In this document: one piece after another, positions 51,055 through 60,021 of the stretch
Layout: each line of letters begins with the position of its first letter
Numbering within the stretch: position 1 is the first letter of the stretch
NCBI RefSeq assembly: GCF_002127265.1
Contig: NZ_NFUU01000001.1
Coordinates: 2,550,040-2,614,039, forward strand
Direction: 5' to 3'
DNA length: 64,000 nucleotides
Source of the DNA: Hydrogenophaga sp. IBVHS1
Lineage (GTDB): Bacteria; Pseudomonadota; Gammaproteobacteria; Burkholderiales; Burkholderiaceae_C
Position numbers and translations under genes: made by a program
Notes under the pieces: generated by a model
Told to the model about the DNA's origin: nothing
The model's database searches: none
What the model saw: only the letters and a program-made list of their open reading frames with translations

Positions 51055-52485
51055 CTAGCTTTTGTCGTCAGCGGCGTATTGCTTCAGGCGGTTGTAGAGC
51101 GTCTTCAGGCTGATGCCCAGCGCAGCGGCGGTGCGCTCCTTCTGTCGCCCATAGTGTTCCAGCGTGGCCAGAATGAGCTTCTGCTCTGCGTCCGCCAGCG
51201 AAATGCCCACCGGGAGCACCACTGCGTCGCCCAGCGCATCGGGAACTGTTGCGGCTGAAGCGGGCTCCGGGCTGCGCAACACCGGTGCTGCGGTTTCGGT
51301 GCTGACGACGGGCTGGGCCTGCGGCCAGCCAGAAGGGTGCGGCAGCCATTGCGTGTCGATGGTGCCGCCGGGCGCCATGACGTAGGCGCGCTGAACGGCG
51401 TTGCGCAGTTCGCGCACGTTGCCAGGCCAGTGGTAAGCACTCAGCTGCGCCAGTGCCTCGGGCGAGAAGTTTTTTTCCTTGCCCTCCTGTTCGCCGATGA
51501 GGCGCAGGAAACGGCCCGCCAGCAGCGGCACATCGGACAGCCGCTCGCGCAGCGGCGGCACTTCGATGGGAAACACGTTCAGCCGGTACATCAGGTCCAC
51601 ACGCAAGTGCCCCTCAGCGACGGCCTGCATCGGCGAGCGGTTGGTCGCCGCGATGATGCGCACATCGGTTTCCTGGCTTTGCGTGGCGCCCACGCGCATG
51701 AAGCGGCCCGTTTCCAGCACCCGCAGCAGTTTCACCTGCAGGTCCATCGGCATTTCGGTGATCTCATCCAGGAACAGCGTGCCGCCGGCTGCGCGCTCGA
51801 AGAAACCCTGGTGCTGTCGATCCGCGCCCGTGAAGCTGCCCTTCTCGTGGCCAAAGATTTCGCTCTCGATCAGGTTGGGCGAGATGGCGCCGCAGTTGAC
51901 GCCGAGAAACGGCATCTTGCGCCGGCGGCTGAGTTCATGAATGGTCTGCGCCACCACCTCTTTGCCGGTGCCGCTCTCGCCGGTAATGAACACCGTGACA
52001 CCGGAACCCGCCACGCGGCTGATCTGCTCGTAGACGCGCAGCATGCAGGGCGAGCGCCCCCACAGTTGCCCGAAGTTGCCGGTGCTCGCGAGGTTGGCGG
52101 TGAGGCCCGCCACCTCCGCCTTGAGCAACGCGGGTTTGGTGACCCGCGAGAGCAGTCCCTGCAGGTGCTTCAGCGTGACGGGCTTGACGAGGTAATCCAC
52201 CGCGCCCAGGCGCAGCGCGAGGATGGACGTTTCCAGGCTCGCATGGCCCGTCATGAGAACCACCTCTGAGTCGGCGAGCAGCTCGGGATCGGCAAACAGG
52301 TCCATGCCGCTGCCATCGGGCAGGCGAAGATCCAGCAGCACCAGATCGGGTGTCTGCAGGGCGAGTTGTTTGCGCGCATCGCGCAGGGAATTCGCGGTGG
52401 CCACGGTCAAACCCTGCAGCGCGATGAGCTCGCTGAGCATCGCTGCGGAGTCGACGTCGTCGTCCACGATCAAGGCATGGGTCAT
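51055..52485 (-). CDS. NtrC-family sigma54-dependent response regulator
   Basis: 476 residues. Receiver (D8-D10 pocket, phospho-acceptor D52 in VLLDLRLPDGSG, lysine in LVKPVTL), then AAA+ domain with Walker A GESGTGKE (169-176), sigma54-contact loop GSFTGA (216-221; serine for the usual first alanine, as in several NtrC relatives), Walker B GGTLFLDEI and the arginine-finger region, and a C-terminal Fis-type helix-turn-helix (QKLILATLEHYGRQKERTAAALGISLKTLYNRLKQY). A complete activator for sigma54 promoters, located among many of them. No kinase is directly adjacent; the hybrid kinase at 39076 or the 46594 kinase could feed it. Confidence 0.94.
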   Translation of the reverse strand: MTHALIVDDDVDSAAMLSELIALQGLTVATANSLRDARKQLALQTPDLVLLDLRLPDGSGMDLFADPELLADSEVVLMTGHASLETSILALRLGAVDYLVKPVTLKHLQGLLSRVTKPALLKAEVAGLTANLASTGNFGQLWGRSPCMLRVYEQISRVAGSGVTVFITGESGTGKEVVAQTIHELSRRRKMPFLGVNCGAISPNLIESEIFGHEKGSFTGADRQHQGFFERAAGGTLFLDEITEMPMDLQVKLLRVLETGRFMRVGATQSQETDVRIIAATNRSPMQAVAEGHLRVDLMYRLNVFPIEVPPLRERLSDVPLLAGRFLRLIGEQEGKEKNFSPEALAQLSAYHWPGNVRELRNAVQRAYVMAPGGTIDTQWLPHPSGWPQAQPVVSTETAAPVLRSPEPASAATVPDALGDAVVLPVGISLADAEQKLILATLEHYGRQKERTAAALGISLKTLYNRLKQYAADDKS

Positions 52486-52611
52486 CGAGGTATTTTTCCT
52501 GGGGGCGCACGGTTTCCGCGGCAGCGCGCGGCGGCGCCCATGATGCCATTTTTCTGAACACTGACGATCCCGAGAGGTGCTCTCCCAGTGGAATGGCGGC
52601 TTGTCGGCCGC

Positions 52612-52821
52612 TCAGTGCACAACGACAAAAGGATTGGGTTTGCCGGGTGGATCGCCTTCGGGCGGCGTGTCCGGGCCGGGGGTGCCCGGTTCTTCAATGT
52701 CCGGAGGGACTTCGGTCGGGCGCCCGGGTGGTGAATCGGGATACGGCGGCGGAACGGGCGGTGCGGGTTGTGGCACTTCCGGTGCATGGCCGCTGATGCG
52801 CAGCAAAGTCTGGTCATTCAT
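52612..52821 (-). CDS. Small proline-rich protein
   Basis: 69 residues: MNDQTLLRISGHAPEVPQPAPPVPPPYPD, continuing with Pro/Glu/Asp/Gly-rich sequence to KPNPFVVVH. No signal peptide, membrane segment or known family; predicted disordered. Start supported by AGGAGG six bases before the ATG at 52821. A sigma54-type promoter lies 50 bp upstream, divergent from that of the 52968 gene. Function unknown. Confidence 0.68.
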   Translation of the reverse strand: MNDQTLLRISGHAPEVPQPAPPVPPPYPDSPPGRPTEVPPDIEEPGTPGPDTPPEGDPPGKPNPFVVVH

Positions 52822-52870
52822 GGGAGCCTCCTGGTTGCTGATGGGCCGGTAAGGGCCAGGTTGAATCTGC

Positions 52871-52886
52871 GGCAAGCCATGTGCCC
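52871..52886 (-). promoter_or_regulatory. Sigma54-type promoter for the small proline-rich gene
   Basis: Minus strand: GGGCACA-TGGC-TTGCC. Predicted start near 52860. Forms a divergent pair with the site at 52914. Confidence 0.7.
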
Positions 52887-52913
52887 GCTGGTTTCACCGT
52901 CGTTGTGCACCAC

Positions 52914-52929
52914 GGGCACGCGCTTTGCC
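52914..52929 (+). promoter_or_regulatory. Sigma54 promoter for the 52968 gene
   Basis: GGGCACG-CGCT-TTGCC; differs from consensus only at position 1 and the last base. Predicted start near 52940, 28 bp before the ATG. Confidence 0.75.
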
Positions 52930-52967
52930 CTGTGTGCTTTCAGGTGAAACATCCACCAGGAGACTGC

Positions 52968-53309
52968 ATGAAGCAAAAACGCCCCGATGGGGCCGACCAC
53001 CACGCGCCACGCGACCCCGTCGACCGCTCGCCGAGGGCACCCGGCTCCACCCCGCCGCAAGGGGATGACGAGCACATGGAATTGCCGCACGAGCGCGACC
53101 AGTCGACACAGAACACCGCCGCCGAGCCGGACGCGGAAATGAAACAGGCCAGCAAAGACCTGGCGGAAGGTCAGGTGGATACCGACATGCGGGCTTCCCC
53201 AGGGCTGGACGCGGAGCAGCGCAAGCGCTATGTGCCCGGTGCGGGAGGGCAAAAACCCGAGCCCGCTCCAGCCTCAGGCCCGCCCGACCGGACGGGGCGG
53301 CGCCGGTGA
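52968..53309 (+). CDS. Small hydrophilic protein of unknown function
   Basis: 113 residues: MKQKRPDGADHHAPRDPVDRSPRAPGSTPPQGDDEHMELPHERDQSTQNTAAEPD and further charged sequence including DAEMKQASKDLAEGQVDTDMR, ending PDRTGRRR. Highly hydrophilic and probably disordered, like hydrophilin or stress-protective proteins, but no family can be named. Start supported by AGGAG seven bases upstream and by the close sigma54 promoter. Its 3' end overlaps the convergent 53274 gene by 36 bp. Confidence 0.68.
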   Translation: MKQKRPDGADHHAPRDPVDRSPRAPGSTPPQGDDEHMELPHERDQSTQNTAAEPDAEMKQASKDLAEGQVDTDMRASPGLDAEQRKRYVPGAGGQKPEPAPASGPPDRTGRRR

Positions 53310-53465
53310 ATCCACCGCCGCGCCCGGATCTTCCTCGCCGGCCACAGACACCAGCGAGTTGTTGATGTGTGTGCGAGGCTGCCGAGCAGGCACCGGTCGG
53401 CGCCGCTGGATGAACGCCCACATTGCCATCAACCCCAACAGCGGAAAAAGAAACCGTGATCTCAT
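53274..53465 (-). CDS. Small single-pass membrane protein
   Basis: 63 residues. One hydrophobic segment (MRSRFLFPLLGLMAMWAFIQ) followed by a basic and proline-rich tail (RRRPVPARQPRTHINNSLVS). Start supported by a near-ideal AGGAGGT about 7 bp before the ATG. A sigma54-like site is upstream at 53489. No family recognised. Could be a periplasmic or membrane stress peptide; this is inference from composition and company. Confidence 0.65.
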   Translation of the reverse strand: MRSRFLFPLLGLMAMWAFIQRRRPVPARQPRTHINNSLVSVAGEEDPGAAVDSPAPPRPVGRA

Positions 53466-53488
53466 GGGGATACCTCCTCGGCCAGTGG

Positions 53489-53504
53489 GGCAAATGCCAT
53501 TCCC
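53489..53504 (-). promoter_or_regulatory. Possible sigma54 promoter for the small membrane protein gene
   Basis: Minus strand: GGGAATG-GCAT-TTGCC. Intact -12 box, but the -24 box has GGAA in place of GGCA; the weakest of the set. Confidence 0.45.
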
Positions 53505-53524
53505 GCCATGGCGATCGGGGCGGC

Positions 53525-53540
53525 AGGCACCGCGATTGCC
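53525..53540 (+). promoter_or_regulatory. Sigma54-type promoter for the DUF4142 gene
   Basis: AGGCACC-GCGA-TTGCC on the plus strand. Predicted start near 53552, 45 bp before the ATG. Embedded in the inverted repeat GCAGGCA/TGCCTGC. Confidence 0.68.
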
Positions 53541-53596
53541 TGCAGCTGTGGCACGGACGCATCGGCGATGGACGCCAACGCGCCGCAGGAGAACCC

Positions 53597-54133
53597 ATGA
53601 CCCGCAGAACCCTTCAACAAGCCTCCATCGTGGTGGCCCTCCTGCTCGGCGGCAACGCTTCAGCAGATACCCTTGCCCAACAGGACCAGACTTTTCTTGA
53701 GCAGGCTGCGCACAACGGCCACGCCGAACTCTCGGCTGGGCGCCTGGCGCTCATCAAGGCCCGCAACCCGCAGGTGCAGGCTTTTGCCCAGCGCATGATT
53801 GAAGATCACACCCGCATCGGTGAAGAGCTGGTGACGATCGCCACCGCACGCAACTACAAACCACCTACGGAGCCATCGATGCTGCAGAAGGGCAAGGAAA
53901 TGGTGATCGGTGGCATGGCCGACGAAACCTTCGACCGCCGGTACGTGATTCAAATGGGCGTGGAGGCGCATCAGGACACCATCCGCCTGTTCGAGAAGGC
54001 TGCCAACGAGGCGCGCGATCCGGAGGTCAAGGCATTCGCCACGAAGCACCTGCCACGCCTGCGCCAGCATCTGCAGGATGCGCGGGAGCTCAAGGTCAAG
54101 GTGGAGCCGACGGCACCACCACCCAGGCGCTGA
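53597..54133 (+). CDS. DUF4142 periplasmic helical protein
   Basis: 178 residues. Signal peptide (MTRRTLQQASIVVALLLGGNASA) and a ferritin-like helical domain (TLAQQDQTFLEQAAHNGHAELSAGRLALIKARNPQVQAFAQRMIEDHTRIGEEL ... FDRRYVIQMGVEAHQDTIRLFEKAANEARDPEVKAFATKHLPRLRQHLQDAREL). DUF4142 proteins are exported, of unknown role, and often stress-induced. The start at 53597 has GGAG upstream; the longer in-frame reading overlaps the opposite-strand gene and promoters. Confidence 0.87.
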   Translation: MTRRTLQQASIVVALLLGGNASADTLAQQDQTFLEQAAHNGHAELSAGRLALIKARNPQVQAFAQRMIEDHTRIGEELVTIATARNYKPPTEPSMLQKGKEMVIGGMADETFDRRYVIQMGVEAHQDTIRLFEKAANEARDPEVKAFATKHLPRLRQHLQDARELKVKVEPTAPPPRR

Positions 54134-54142
54134 GGGGTGGCG

Positions 54143-54994
54143 TTACCCCAGTCGCAGGGCCATTGCGCCTGCGACGATCACCGCCGTGCCAATCGCGCGC
54201 TGCAAACCGAATTTTTCCTTCAGCAGCAGCGTGCCCAGGATGGCCGCGAAAAGCACCGAGGTTTCGCGCAAGGCAGCAATGCTCGCCACGGGCGCGCGCG
54301 TCATGGCCCACAGCGCAATGGCGTAGGAGCCAATGGACGCGATGCCACCCAGCGCCGCCATGGGCCAGCGCTGCCGGGCGTAGGCCACGATCTGGCGACG
54401 GCTTGCACGGTCGCGGCGCGACCACACCAGCAGCGGGTAGGCGATCCCATTGAGCACGAACAGCATCAACACATAGCGCAGTGCGTTGCCACCCGTGGCA
54501 ACCTCGGCGCGCACGCCCAGGCCATCCACCACCGTGTACAGGGCGATGATGCCGGCGTTGGCAAACGCATACAGCAGCGCTTTGCGGTGGTGCAGCGCCT
54601 CGCCGGGGTGGGCCAGCCCCACCAGCGCCACACCAGTGGTGATGCCGATCACCCCGGCCCACGCGGCCAGACTCGGCGTTTCCCCGATCAGGCTGCCACT
54701 GCCCAGTGCCACGAGCAGCGGCGCGAAGCCGCGCATGATGGGATAGGTAAGGCCCAGCTCGCCATGCTGGTAGGCGCCTGCCAGCGCAACGAAGTAGCCA
54801 ATGTGGAGGACCACCGATGCGGTGATGAAGGGCAGGCCCGCAGGTCCCGGCAGCCCGACGATCAGCAGCAGCGGCAGAGCCATCAGGGAGCCGACCAGAT
54901 GGAGCAGAGCGGTGTCGAGCGATTTGTCGCCGCTGCTCTTCACCAGCGCGTTCCAGGCGGCGTGCAGCAAGGCGCCCACCAGCACAGCGGCCAT
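54143..54994 (-). CDS. EamA/DMT-family transporter
   Basis: 283 residues with about ten membrane helices in two EamA halves (MAAVLVGALLHAAWNALVKSSGDKSLDTALLHLVGSLMALPLLLIVGLPG ... ALLYAFANAGIIALYTVVDGLGVRAEV ... ALRETSVLFAAILGTLLLKEKFGLQR). HAAWNALVK and LKEKFGLQRAIGTAVIVAG are typical. Substrate unknown. The ATG at 54994 (or GTG one codon earlier) is chosen since upstream in-frame residues are not membrane-like. Convergent with the DUF4142 gene. Confidence 0.85.
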   Translation of the reverse strand: MAAVLVGALLHAAWNALVKSSGDKSLDTALLHLVGSLMALPLLLIVGLPGPAGLPFITASVVLHIGYFVALAGAYQHGELGLTYPIMRGFAPLLVALGSGSLIGETPSLAAWAGVIGITTGVALVGLAHPGEALHHRKALLYAFANAGIIALYTVVDGLGVRAEVATGGNALRYVLMLFVLNGIAYPLLVWSRRDRASRRQIVAYARQRWPMAALGGIASIGSYAIALWAMTRAPVASIAALRETSVLFAAILGTLLLKEKFGLQRAIGTAVIVAGAMALRLG

Positions 54995-55175
54995 CACGGG
55001 CCAGGTCAGGGTCAGCAAGGGTCGGGTTCCAGAGAGCTGCGCGGCATGAACAGGGGCGGCAGGGAGGGTTGGGGCCCCGATTGTCGGGCAAGCCGGCCGG
55101 CCCGTCGCCAGCGAGCCTCGACGCCAACGGGTATTCTCGCGGGGTTGTCCGCTCGCCCACGTCAATGGAAACGTC

Positions 55176-55631
55176 ATGAACACCCAGAAGCTTGATCAAC
55201 TGCGCGCCATCTTGCGTGAATCCGGCATCGACGAAGGTTTGAAGTTTCTCAACGAACTCACGGACCACCGCTACACCGCCGTGTACCGGTTGCACGACTC
55301 CGTGTTGAAGAACCTTGCGCTGTACGACAAGGCCGGCGAGGTGAAGCCCGAGTACCTCGCCGAAGTGCCGCTGGATGTGAGCTTCTGCCAGTTCGTGCTG
55401 CGCGACGGAAAATTTCTCACCAGCGATTCCGCTCGGGATGAACGCCTCGACGGGCATCCCTACAAGGGCGTGATGATGGCCTACCACGGCGTGCCGGTGA
55501 GCGATCAGCGCGGGCAGCTCGTGGGCACCTTGTGCCATTTTGATCTGGTGGAGCGAAACCTGTCGGACGACAACTACCAGCTGCTCCAGCAAGCCGGCGT
55601 CGTCCTCAGGGACTTCCTGGCGACCGACTGA
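55176..55631 (+). CDS. GAF-domain protein
   Basis: 151 residues. A short helix (MNTQKLDQLRAILRESGIDEGLKFLNEL) precedes a GAF domain (RYTAVYRLHDSVLKNLALYDKAGE ... VPLDVSFCQFVLRDGKFLTSDSARDERLDGHPYKGVMMAYHGVPVSDQRGQLVGTLCHFDL). The SFCQFVL and GTLCHFD segments resemble GAF sensors; two cysteines could sense redox. No output domain, so a possible ligand- or light-sensing accessory. Convergent with the photolyase gene (5 bp gap). Confidence 0.82.
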   Translation: MNTQKLDQLRAILRESGIDEGLKFLNELTDHRYTAVYRLHDSVLKNLALYDKAGEVKPEYLAEVPLDVSFCQFVLRDGKFLTSDSARDERLDGHPYKGVMMAYHGVPVSDQRGQLVGTLCHFDLVERNLSDDNYQLLQQAGVVLRDFLATD

Positions 55632-55636
55632 GCGGG

Positions 55637-57163
55637 TCACCCCAACCGGTCAGCCCGAATGTCCGCGGCGCGCGCGGTGATCGCGCTGCGTTCGGCTGGC
55701 GCGATGCGGGCAAGGTTTTTCACCTGCAGTGCCAACCGTGGATGGGCGGTGAAACGCGCCTCCTGCCGCATCAGGAAATCCCAGTACAGCGTGGTAAACG
55801 GGCAGGCGCGTTCACCGGTGCGCAACGCAGGGTTGAAGCGGCACCCATGGCAGTGGTCGCTCATGCGATCGATGTACCGACCGGTGGCGATGTAAGGCTT
55901 GCTGGCCAGCAAGCCGCCATCGGCGTACTGGCTCATGCCCAGCGTGTTGGGCAACTCCACCCACTCCACCGCGTCCACATACACGCTGAGGTACCAGCCG
56001 TGCACCTGCTGGGGTTGCACACCATAGAGCAGGACAAAAAGCCCCGTCACCATGAGGCGCTGGATGTGGTGCGCATAACCGTGTTGCAGCGTCTGCCCGA
56101 TCGCGTCGGCGAGACACCGCATGGGGGTATCGCCGGTCCAGTACCACGCCGGCAGGTCGTGGTGGGCGTCCAGCGCATTCACCGCGGCGTACTCCGGCAT
56201 CTTCAGCCAGTAGATGCCGCGAACGTACTCGCGCCAGCCCAGAATCTGGCGAATGAAGCCCTCGGCTGAAGGCAGCGGCACATGGCCCTTGCGCCAGGCC
56301 GATTCGGCGGCAGCGATCACCTCGCGGGGATCGAGCAGCTTCAGGTTCAGGGCTGATGCCAGGTGGGCGTGGTACAGCCAGGGTTCACCGGTCCACATGG
56401 CGTCCTGCCAGCGGCCGAAATGCTCCAGACGTTCGTCAATAAACACCTGCAGGACCTTCAGGGCCTGCTGCCGAGTGACGGGCCAGCCAAACGGCGCGGC
56501 CTGGCCCGGGTGGTCCTTGAACCGCGAGCCCACCAGGTCGATCACCTGTTGCGTCATTTCGTCGGGCTCGAAACGCGTGGGTGGTGGCAGAAAGCCCGGT
56601 CCGTTGGGTCCGAATGCCTCGCGGTTGTCGGAGTCGAAGTTCCATTCACCACCGCACGGCAGCGTGCCCTCCATCAGAATGCCGTGCTCGCGCCGCATCT
56701 CCCGGTAGAAGTACTCCATGCGCAATTGCCGCCTGCCACGCACGTGGGCAGCGAACTGCTCGTTGCTGCACAGGAAGTGGCGGTCCTCCAGCACGTCCAG
56801 CGGCGTGTTGCCAACGGCGGCACGCAGCGCCTGCAGCACACGCCAGTCGCCGGGCTGCGTGAGCCGCACCCGCTGCGGCTGCCACCTTGCCAGCGCTTCA
56901 CCGAGCGCATCGCCCAGCCCGCCCTCGCGCAATTCCTCGTAGTCCAGGGGCACACCTTCGTCGCGCAGCGCGGCAGCGAAATGGCGCATGGCCGCCAGGA
57001 ACTGAACGATGCGCTGCTGGCTGCTCCACACATGCGTGCTTTCCTCGCTGGCCTCGCACATCCAGACCCGGTCCCGCGCCGGATCGAAGCCGTCGAAAAC
57101 ACTGGCGTCGCGGTTGAGCTGGTCACCCAGCACCACCAGCAGATGGCGGCAATGCGCCGTCAT
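55637..57163 (-). CDS. FeS-type cryptochrome/photolyase (deoxyribodipyrimidine photolyase-related, PhrB/CryPro type)
   Basis: 508 residues. N-terminal antenna domain ([57 protein letters not shown]) and helical FAD domain ([35 protein letters not shown] ... [14 protein letters not shown]). The C-terminal CHGCRFNP ... [14 protein letters not shown] carries cysteines of the [4Fe-4S] cluster typical of FeS-BCP photolyases, which repair (6-4) photoproducts or act as light sensors. The ATG overlaps the stop of the DUF2256 gene (ATGA), showing co-translation. Confidence 0.92.
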   Translation of the reverse strand: MTAHCRHLLVVLGDQLNRDASVFDGFDPARDRVWMCEASEESTHVWSSQQRIVQFLAAMRHFAAALRDEGVPLDYEELREGGLGDALGEALARWQPQRVRLTQPGDWRVLQALRAAVGNTPLDVLEDRHFLCSNEQFAAHVRGRRQLRMEYFYREMRREHGILMEGTLPCGGEWNFDSDNREAFGPNGPGFLPPPTRFEPDEMTQQVIDLVGSRFKDHPGQAAPFGWPVTRQQALKVLQVFIDERLEHFGRWQDAMWTGEPWLYHAHLASALNLKLLDPREVIAAAESAWRKGHVPLPSAEGFIRQILGWREYVRGIYWLKMPEYAAVNALDAHHDLPAWYWTGDTPMRCLADAIGQTLQHGYAHHIQRLMVTGLFVLLYGVQPQQVHGWYLSVYVDAVEWVELPNTLGMSQYADGGLLASKPYIATGRYIDRMSDHCHGCRFNPALRTGERACPFTTLYWDFLMRQEARFTAHPRLALQVKNLARIAPAERSAITARAADIRADRLG

Positions 57164-57321
57164 GCGTCGCCCTTGCGGCGGCGGCAGGCGTCGGAGCAGT
57201 AGCGCACCTCATCCCAATTTTTCGCCCATGCACGGCGCCAGCTCATGGGTCGGCCGCACACAGCGCACGGCTTGCTGGGCAGCGAGCGCTTGTTGCCCTT
57301 GAATTGCTTGTCGTCGCTCAC
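57160..57321 (-). CDS. DUF2256 zinc-finger-like protein
   Basis: 53 residues starting with [23 protein letters not shown], then [20 protein letters not shown] and [13 protein letters not shown]. Two cysteine pairs (CAVC and CSDAC) give a small treble-clef/zinc-ribbon-like fold, the DUF2256 signature. AAGGAAG lies about 5 bp before the GTG. It overlaps the photolyase start by 4 bp. DUF2256 genes recur beside this photolyase type, so a link to its function or assembly is plausible but unproven. Confidence 0.85.
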   Translation of the reverse strand: MSDDKQFKGNKRSLPSKPCAVCGRPMSWRRAWAKNWDEVRYCSDACRRRKGDA

Positions 57322-57366
57322 CTGAACTTCCTTCACCTAAGATATCGCGCTTCACCCAAGTCATTG

Positions 57367-60021
57367 ATGAAACACGATTTTTCAGACAGCGACACCGCCG
57401 CCGCAGGCCTGTCCCAGCACACGCCCATGATGCAGCAGTACCTGGCGCTGAAGGCCGGGCACCCCGACACGCTGCTGTTCTACCGCATGGGCGACTTTTA
57501 CGAGTTGTTCTTTGCAGATGCCGAGAAAGCCGCTCGGTTGCTCGACATCACGCTCACGCAACGCGGCCAGTCGGCTGGCCAGCCCGTGGTGATGGCGGGC
57601 GTGCCGTTTCACTCGGTCGACACCTACCTGGCGCGGCTGATCAAGCTGGGTGAATCGGTCGCGATCTGCGAACAGGTGGGCGACGTGGCCACGGCCAAGG
57701 GGCCGGTGGAGCGCAAGGTGGTGCGCGTGGTCACGCCCGGCACGCTGACCGACAGCGAGCTGCTCTCCGACAAGACCGAGGCGCTGCTGATGGCCGTGCA
57801 TCCCGGCGCGCGCACCGGCTGCGGCCTGGCGTGGATGTCGGTCACACAGGGCATCGTGTTCCTGGCCCAATGCGCGAGCGACGAACTGGCCGACTGGGTG
57901 GCCCGCATCGGCCCGGGCGAACTGCTTTACAGCGCCGAGGCCACGCCCGCTTTCGAGCGCTCGGTGCAGACCCTGGCCAGCCAGAGCAGCAGCAACGGCG
58001 CGCGGCTGGTCGCGGTGCTGCGGCCCGCCTGGGCTTTCGACGCGGGGCTGGGCCAGCGCAAGCTGCTGGAACAACTGCAGGCCGCCAGCCTGGCCGGCTG
58101 GGATGCGCAGGATCTGCCCGACGCCCATGCCGCTGCCGCCGCGCTGCTGCAGTACGCCGAACACACGCAGGGCCGCGCGCTCACCCATGTGCGCAGCCTG
58201 CAGGTGGCGCGCAGCGGCGAGCGCATCGACCTGCCCGCCAACACGCGGCGCAACCTCGAACTCACGCAGACGCTGCGCGGCGAGACCAGCCCCACGCTGT
58301 TTTCGCTGCTGGATGTCTGTGGCACCGGCATGGGCAGCCGCGCGCTGCGCCAGTGGCTGCTGGAACCTCGGCGCGACCGCACCCAGGCGCGCGATCGCCT
58401 GGCCGCCATCGGCGTGCTGCGTGGTGGCCTTTGGCAGGGCCTGCGCCAGTCGCTCAAAGGTTCGAGCGACGTGGAACGCATCACCGCACGCACCGCGCTG
58501 CGGCAGGTGAAACCGCGCGAACTCGTGGGCCTGGCCCAGACGCTGGAGCGCGCACAGCAGCTCGCTCGCCAGCTCGGCCATCAACCCGGCAGTGCGCTGC
58601 TGCAAGGCATCGCCCAGCATCTGACCCCACCATCGGGCTGCGCCGATCTGCTGCGCGCCGCGCTGCTGCCCGAACCGGCCGCGCTGGTGCGCGACGGCGG
58701 CGTGATCGCCGATGGCTTCGACGCCGAACTCGATGAGCTGCGTGGCATCCAGACGAACTGCGACGACTTCCTGGTGGACCTGGAGCAGCGCGAGCGGACC
58801 CGCACCGGCATCACCAACCTGCGCGTGCAGTTCAACAAGGTGCACGGCTTCTACATCGAGGTCACGCAAGGTCAGGCGTCGAAGGTGCCCGACGACTACC
58901 GCCGCCGCCAGACACTGAAAAACGCCGAGCGTTTCATCACGCCCGAACTCAAGGCCTTTGAAGACAAGGCGCTATCGGCACAAGACCGCGCGCTGGCGCG
59001 CGAGAAGTGGTTGTACGAACAACTGCTCGATCAGCTGCAGAACTTCATCGCTCCGCTCACGCAACTGGCCCGCGCCATGGCCGCGCTGGACGCGCTGTGC
59101 GCCCTCACCGAACGCGCGCTCACGCTCAACTGGTGTGAGCCGCAGTTTGTGCCCGAGCCGTGCATCCACATTCGCGGTGGGCGCCACCCGGTGGTGGAAG
59201 CGCGCCTGAACGAAACCAGCGGCGGCAGCTTCATCGCCAACGACACGGTGCTCGGCCCGAAGCAGCGCATGCAGGTGATCACCGGCCCCAACATGGGCGG
59301 CAAGAGCACCTACATGCGGCAGGTGGCGGTGATCGTGCTGCTGGCCAGCATGGGCAGTTGTGTGCCCGCCACCGAGTGCCGGCTCGGCCCTATCGACGCC
59401 ATTCACACCCGCATCGGCGCGGCCGACGACCTGGCCAATGCGCAGTCGACCTTCATGGTGGAGATGACCGAAGCGGCGCAAATTCTGCACGCCGCCACCC
59501 CCGAGAGCCTGGTGCTCATGGACGAGATCGGGCGCGGCACATCCACCTTTGACGGTCTGGCGCTGGCGGGTGCCATCGCCACGCACCTGCACGACAAATC
59601 GCGCGCCTTCACGCTGTTCGCCACGCACTACTTCGAGCTCACCGAATTTCCGGCAAAGCACCATGCGGCGGTCAATGTGCATGTGAGTGCGGCCGAAGCG
59701 GGCGGCAAGTCGGGCGGGATCGTTTTCCTGCACCAGATCGAGCCCGGCCCGGCCAGCCGCAGCTACGGCATTCAGGTGGCGCGGCTGGCTGGCGTGCCGG
59801 CCGGTGTGGTGCAGCATGCGCGACACGCCCTGGCGGCGCTGGAAGCGCAAAGCGAGGAAAGTCGCAGCCAGGTGGACCTGTTCGCGCCGCCACCTGCCAC
59901 ACTCGAACCCGAGACACACCCGCTGCAGGCCGCCCTGCAGGCGATCGACCCCGATTCCCTGACCCCGCGCGAGGCGCTGGAACAGCTCTACACACTCAAG
60001 AAACTGAGCAAACCATCATGA
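57367..60021 (+). CDS. mutS: DNA mismatch repair protein MutS
   Basis: 884 residues. N-terminal mismatch-binding domain ([41 protein letters not shown], with the Phe-x-Glu wedge in DFYELF), connector, lever ([12 protein letters not shown]), clamp, and ATPase domain (Walker [10 protein letters not shown], Walker [16 protein letters not shown], signature [33 protein letters not shown]). The C-terminal dimerisation/beta-clamp region ends [15 protein letters not shown]. The start at 57367 fits the family; upstream in-frame residues overlap the DUF2256 promoter zone. Its stop overlaps the next start (ATGA). Confidence 0.97.
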   Translation: MKHDFSDSDTAAAGLSQHTPMMQQYLALKAGHPDTLLFYRMGDFYELFFADAEKAARLLDITLTQRGQSAGQPVVMAGVPFHSVDTYLARLIKLGESVAICEQVGDVATAKGPVERKVVRVVTPGTLTDSELLSDKTEALLMAVHPGARTGCGLAWMSVTQGIVFLAQCASDELADWVARIGPGELLYSAEATPAFERSVQTLASQSSSNGARLVAVLRPAWAFDAGLGQRKLLEQLQAASLAGWDAQDLPDAHAAAAALLQYAEHTQGRALTHVRSLQVARSGERIDLPANTRRNLELTQTLRGETSPTLFSLLDVCGTGMGSRALRQWLLEPRRDRTQARDRLAAIGVLRGGLWQGLRQSLKGSSDVERITARTALRQVKPRELVGLAQTLERAQQLARQLGHQPGSALLQGIAQHLTPPSGCADLLRAALLPEPAALVRDGGVIADGFDAELDELRGIQTNCDDFLVDLEQRERTRTGITNLRVQFNKVHGFYIEVTQGQASKVPDDYRRRQTLKNAERFITPELKAFEDKALSAQDRALAREKWLYEQLLDQLQNFIAPLTQLARAMAALDALCALTERALTLNWCEPQFVPEPCIHIRGGRHPVVEARLNETSGGSFIANDTVLGPKQRMQVITGPNMGGKSTYMRQVAVIVLLASMGSCVPATECRLGPIDAIHTRIGAADDLANAQSTFMVEMTEAAQILHAATPESLVLMDEIGRGTSTFDGLALAGAIATHLHDKSRAFTLFATHYFELTEFPAKHHAAVNVHVSAAEAGGKSGGIVFLHQIEPGPASRSYGIQVARLAGVPAGVVQHARHALAALEAQSEESRSQVDLFAPPPATLEPETHPLQAALQAIDPDSLTPREALEQLYTLKKLSKPS

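Noticed and set aside
53551-53566. TGGCACG-GACG at 53551 as a promoter for the DUF4142 gene
   Set aside because: Perfect -24 box, but the -12 position reads CATCG, without GC; the site at 53525 is complete.
54096-55640. 514-codon open frame on the minus strand overlapping the EamA transporter and GAF genes
   Set aside because: Another frame of the EamA gene continued through the GAF gene; lacks membrane segments or motifs, whereas both overlapped genes are well supported.
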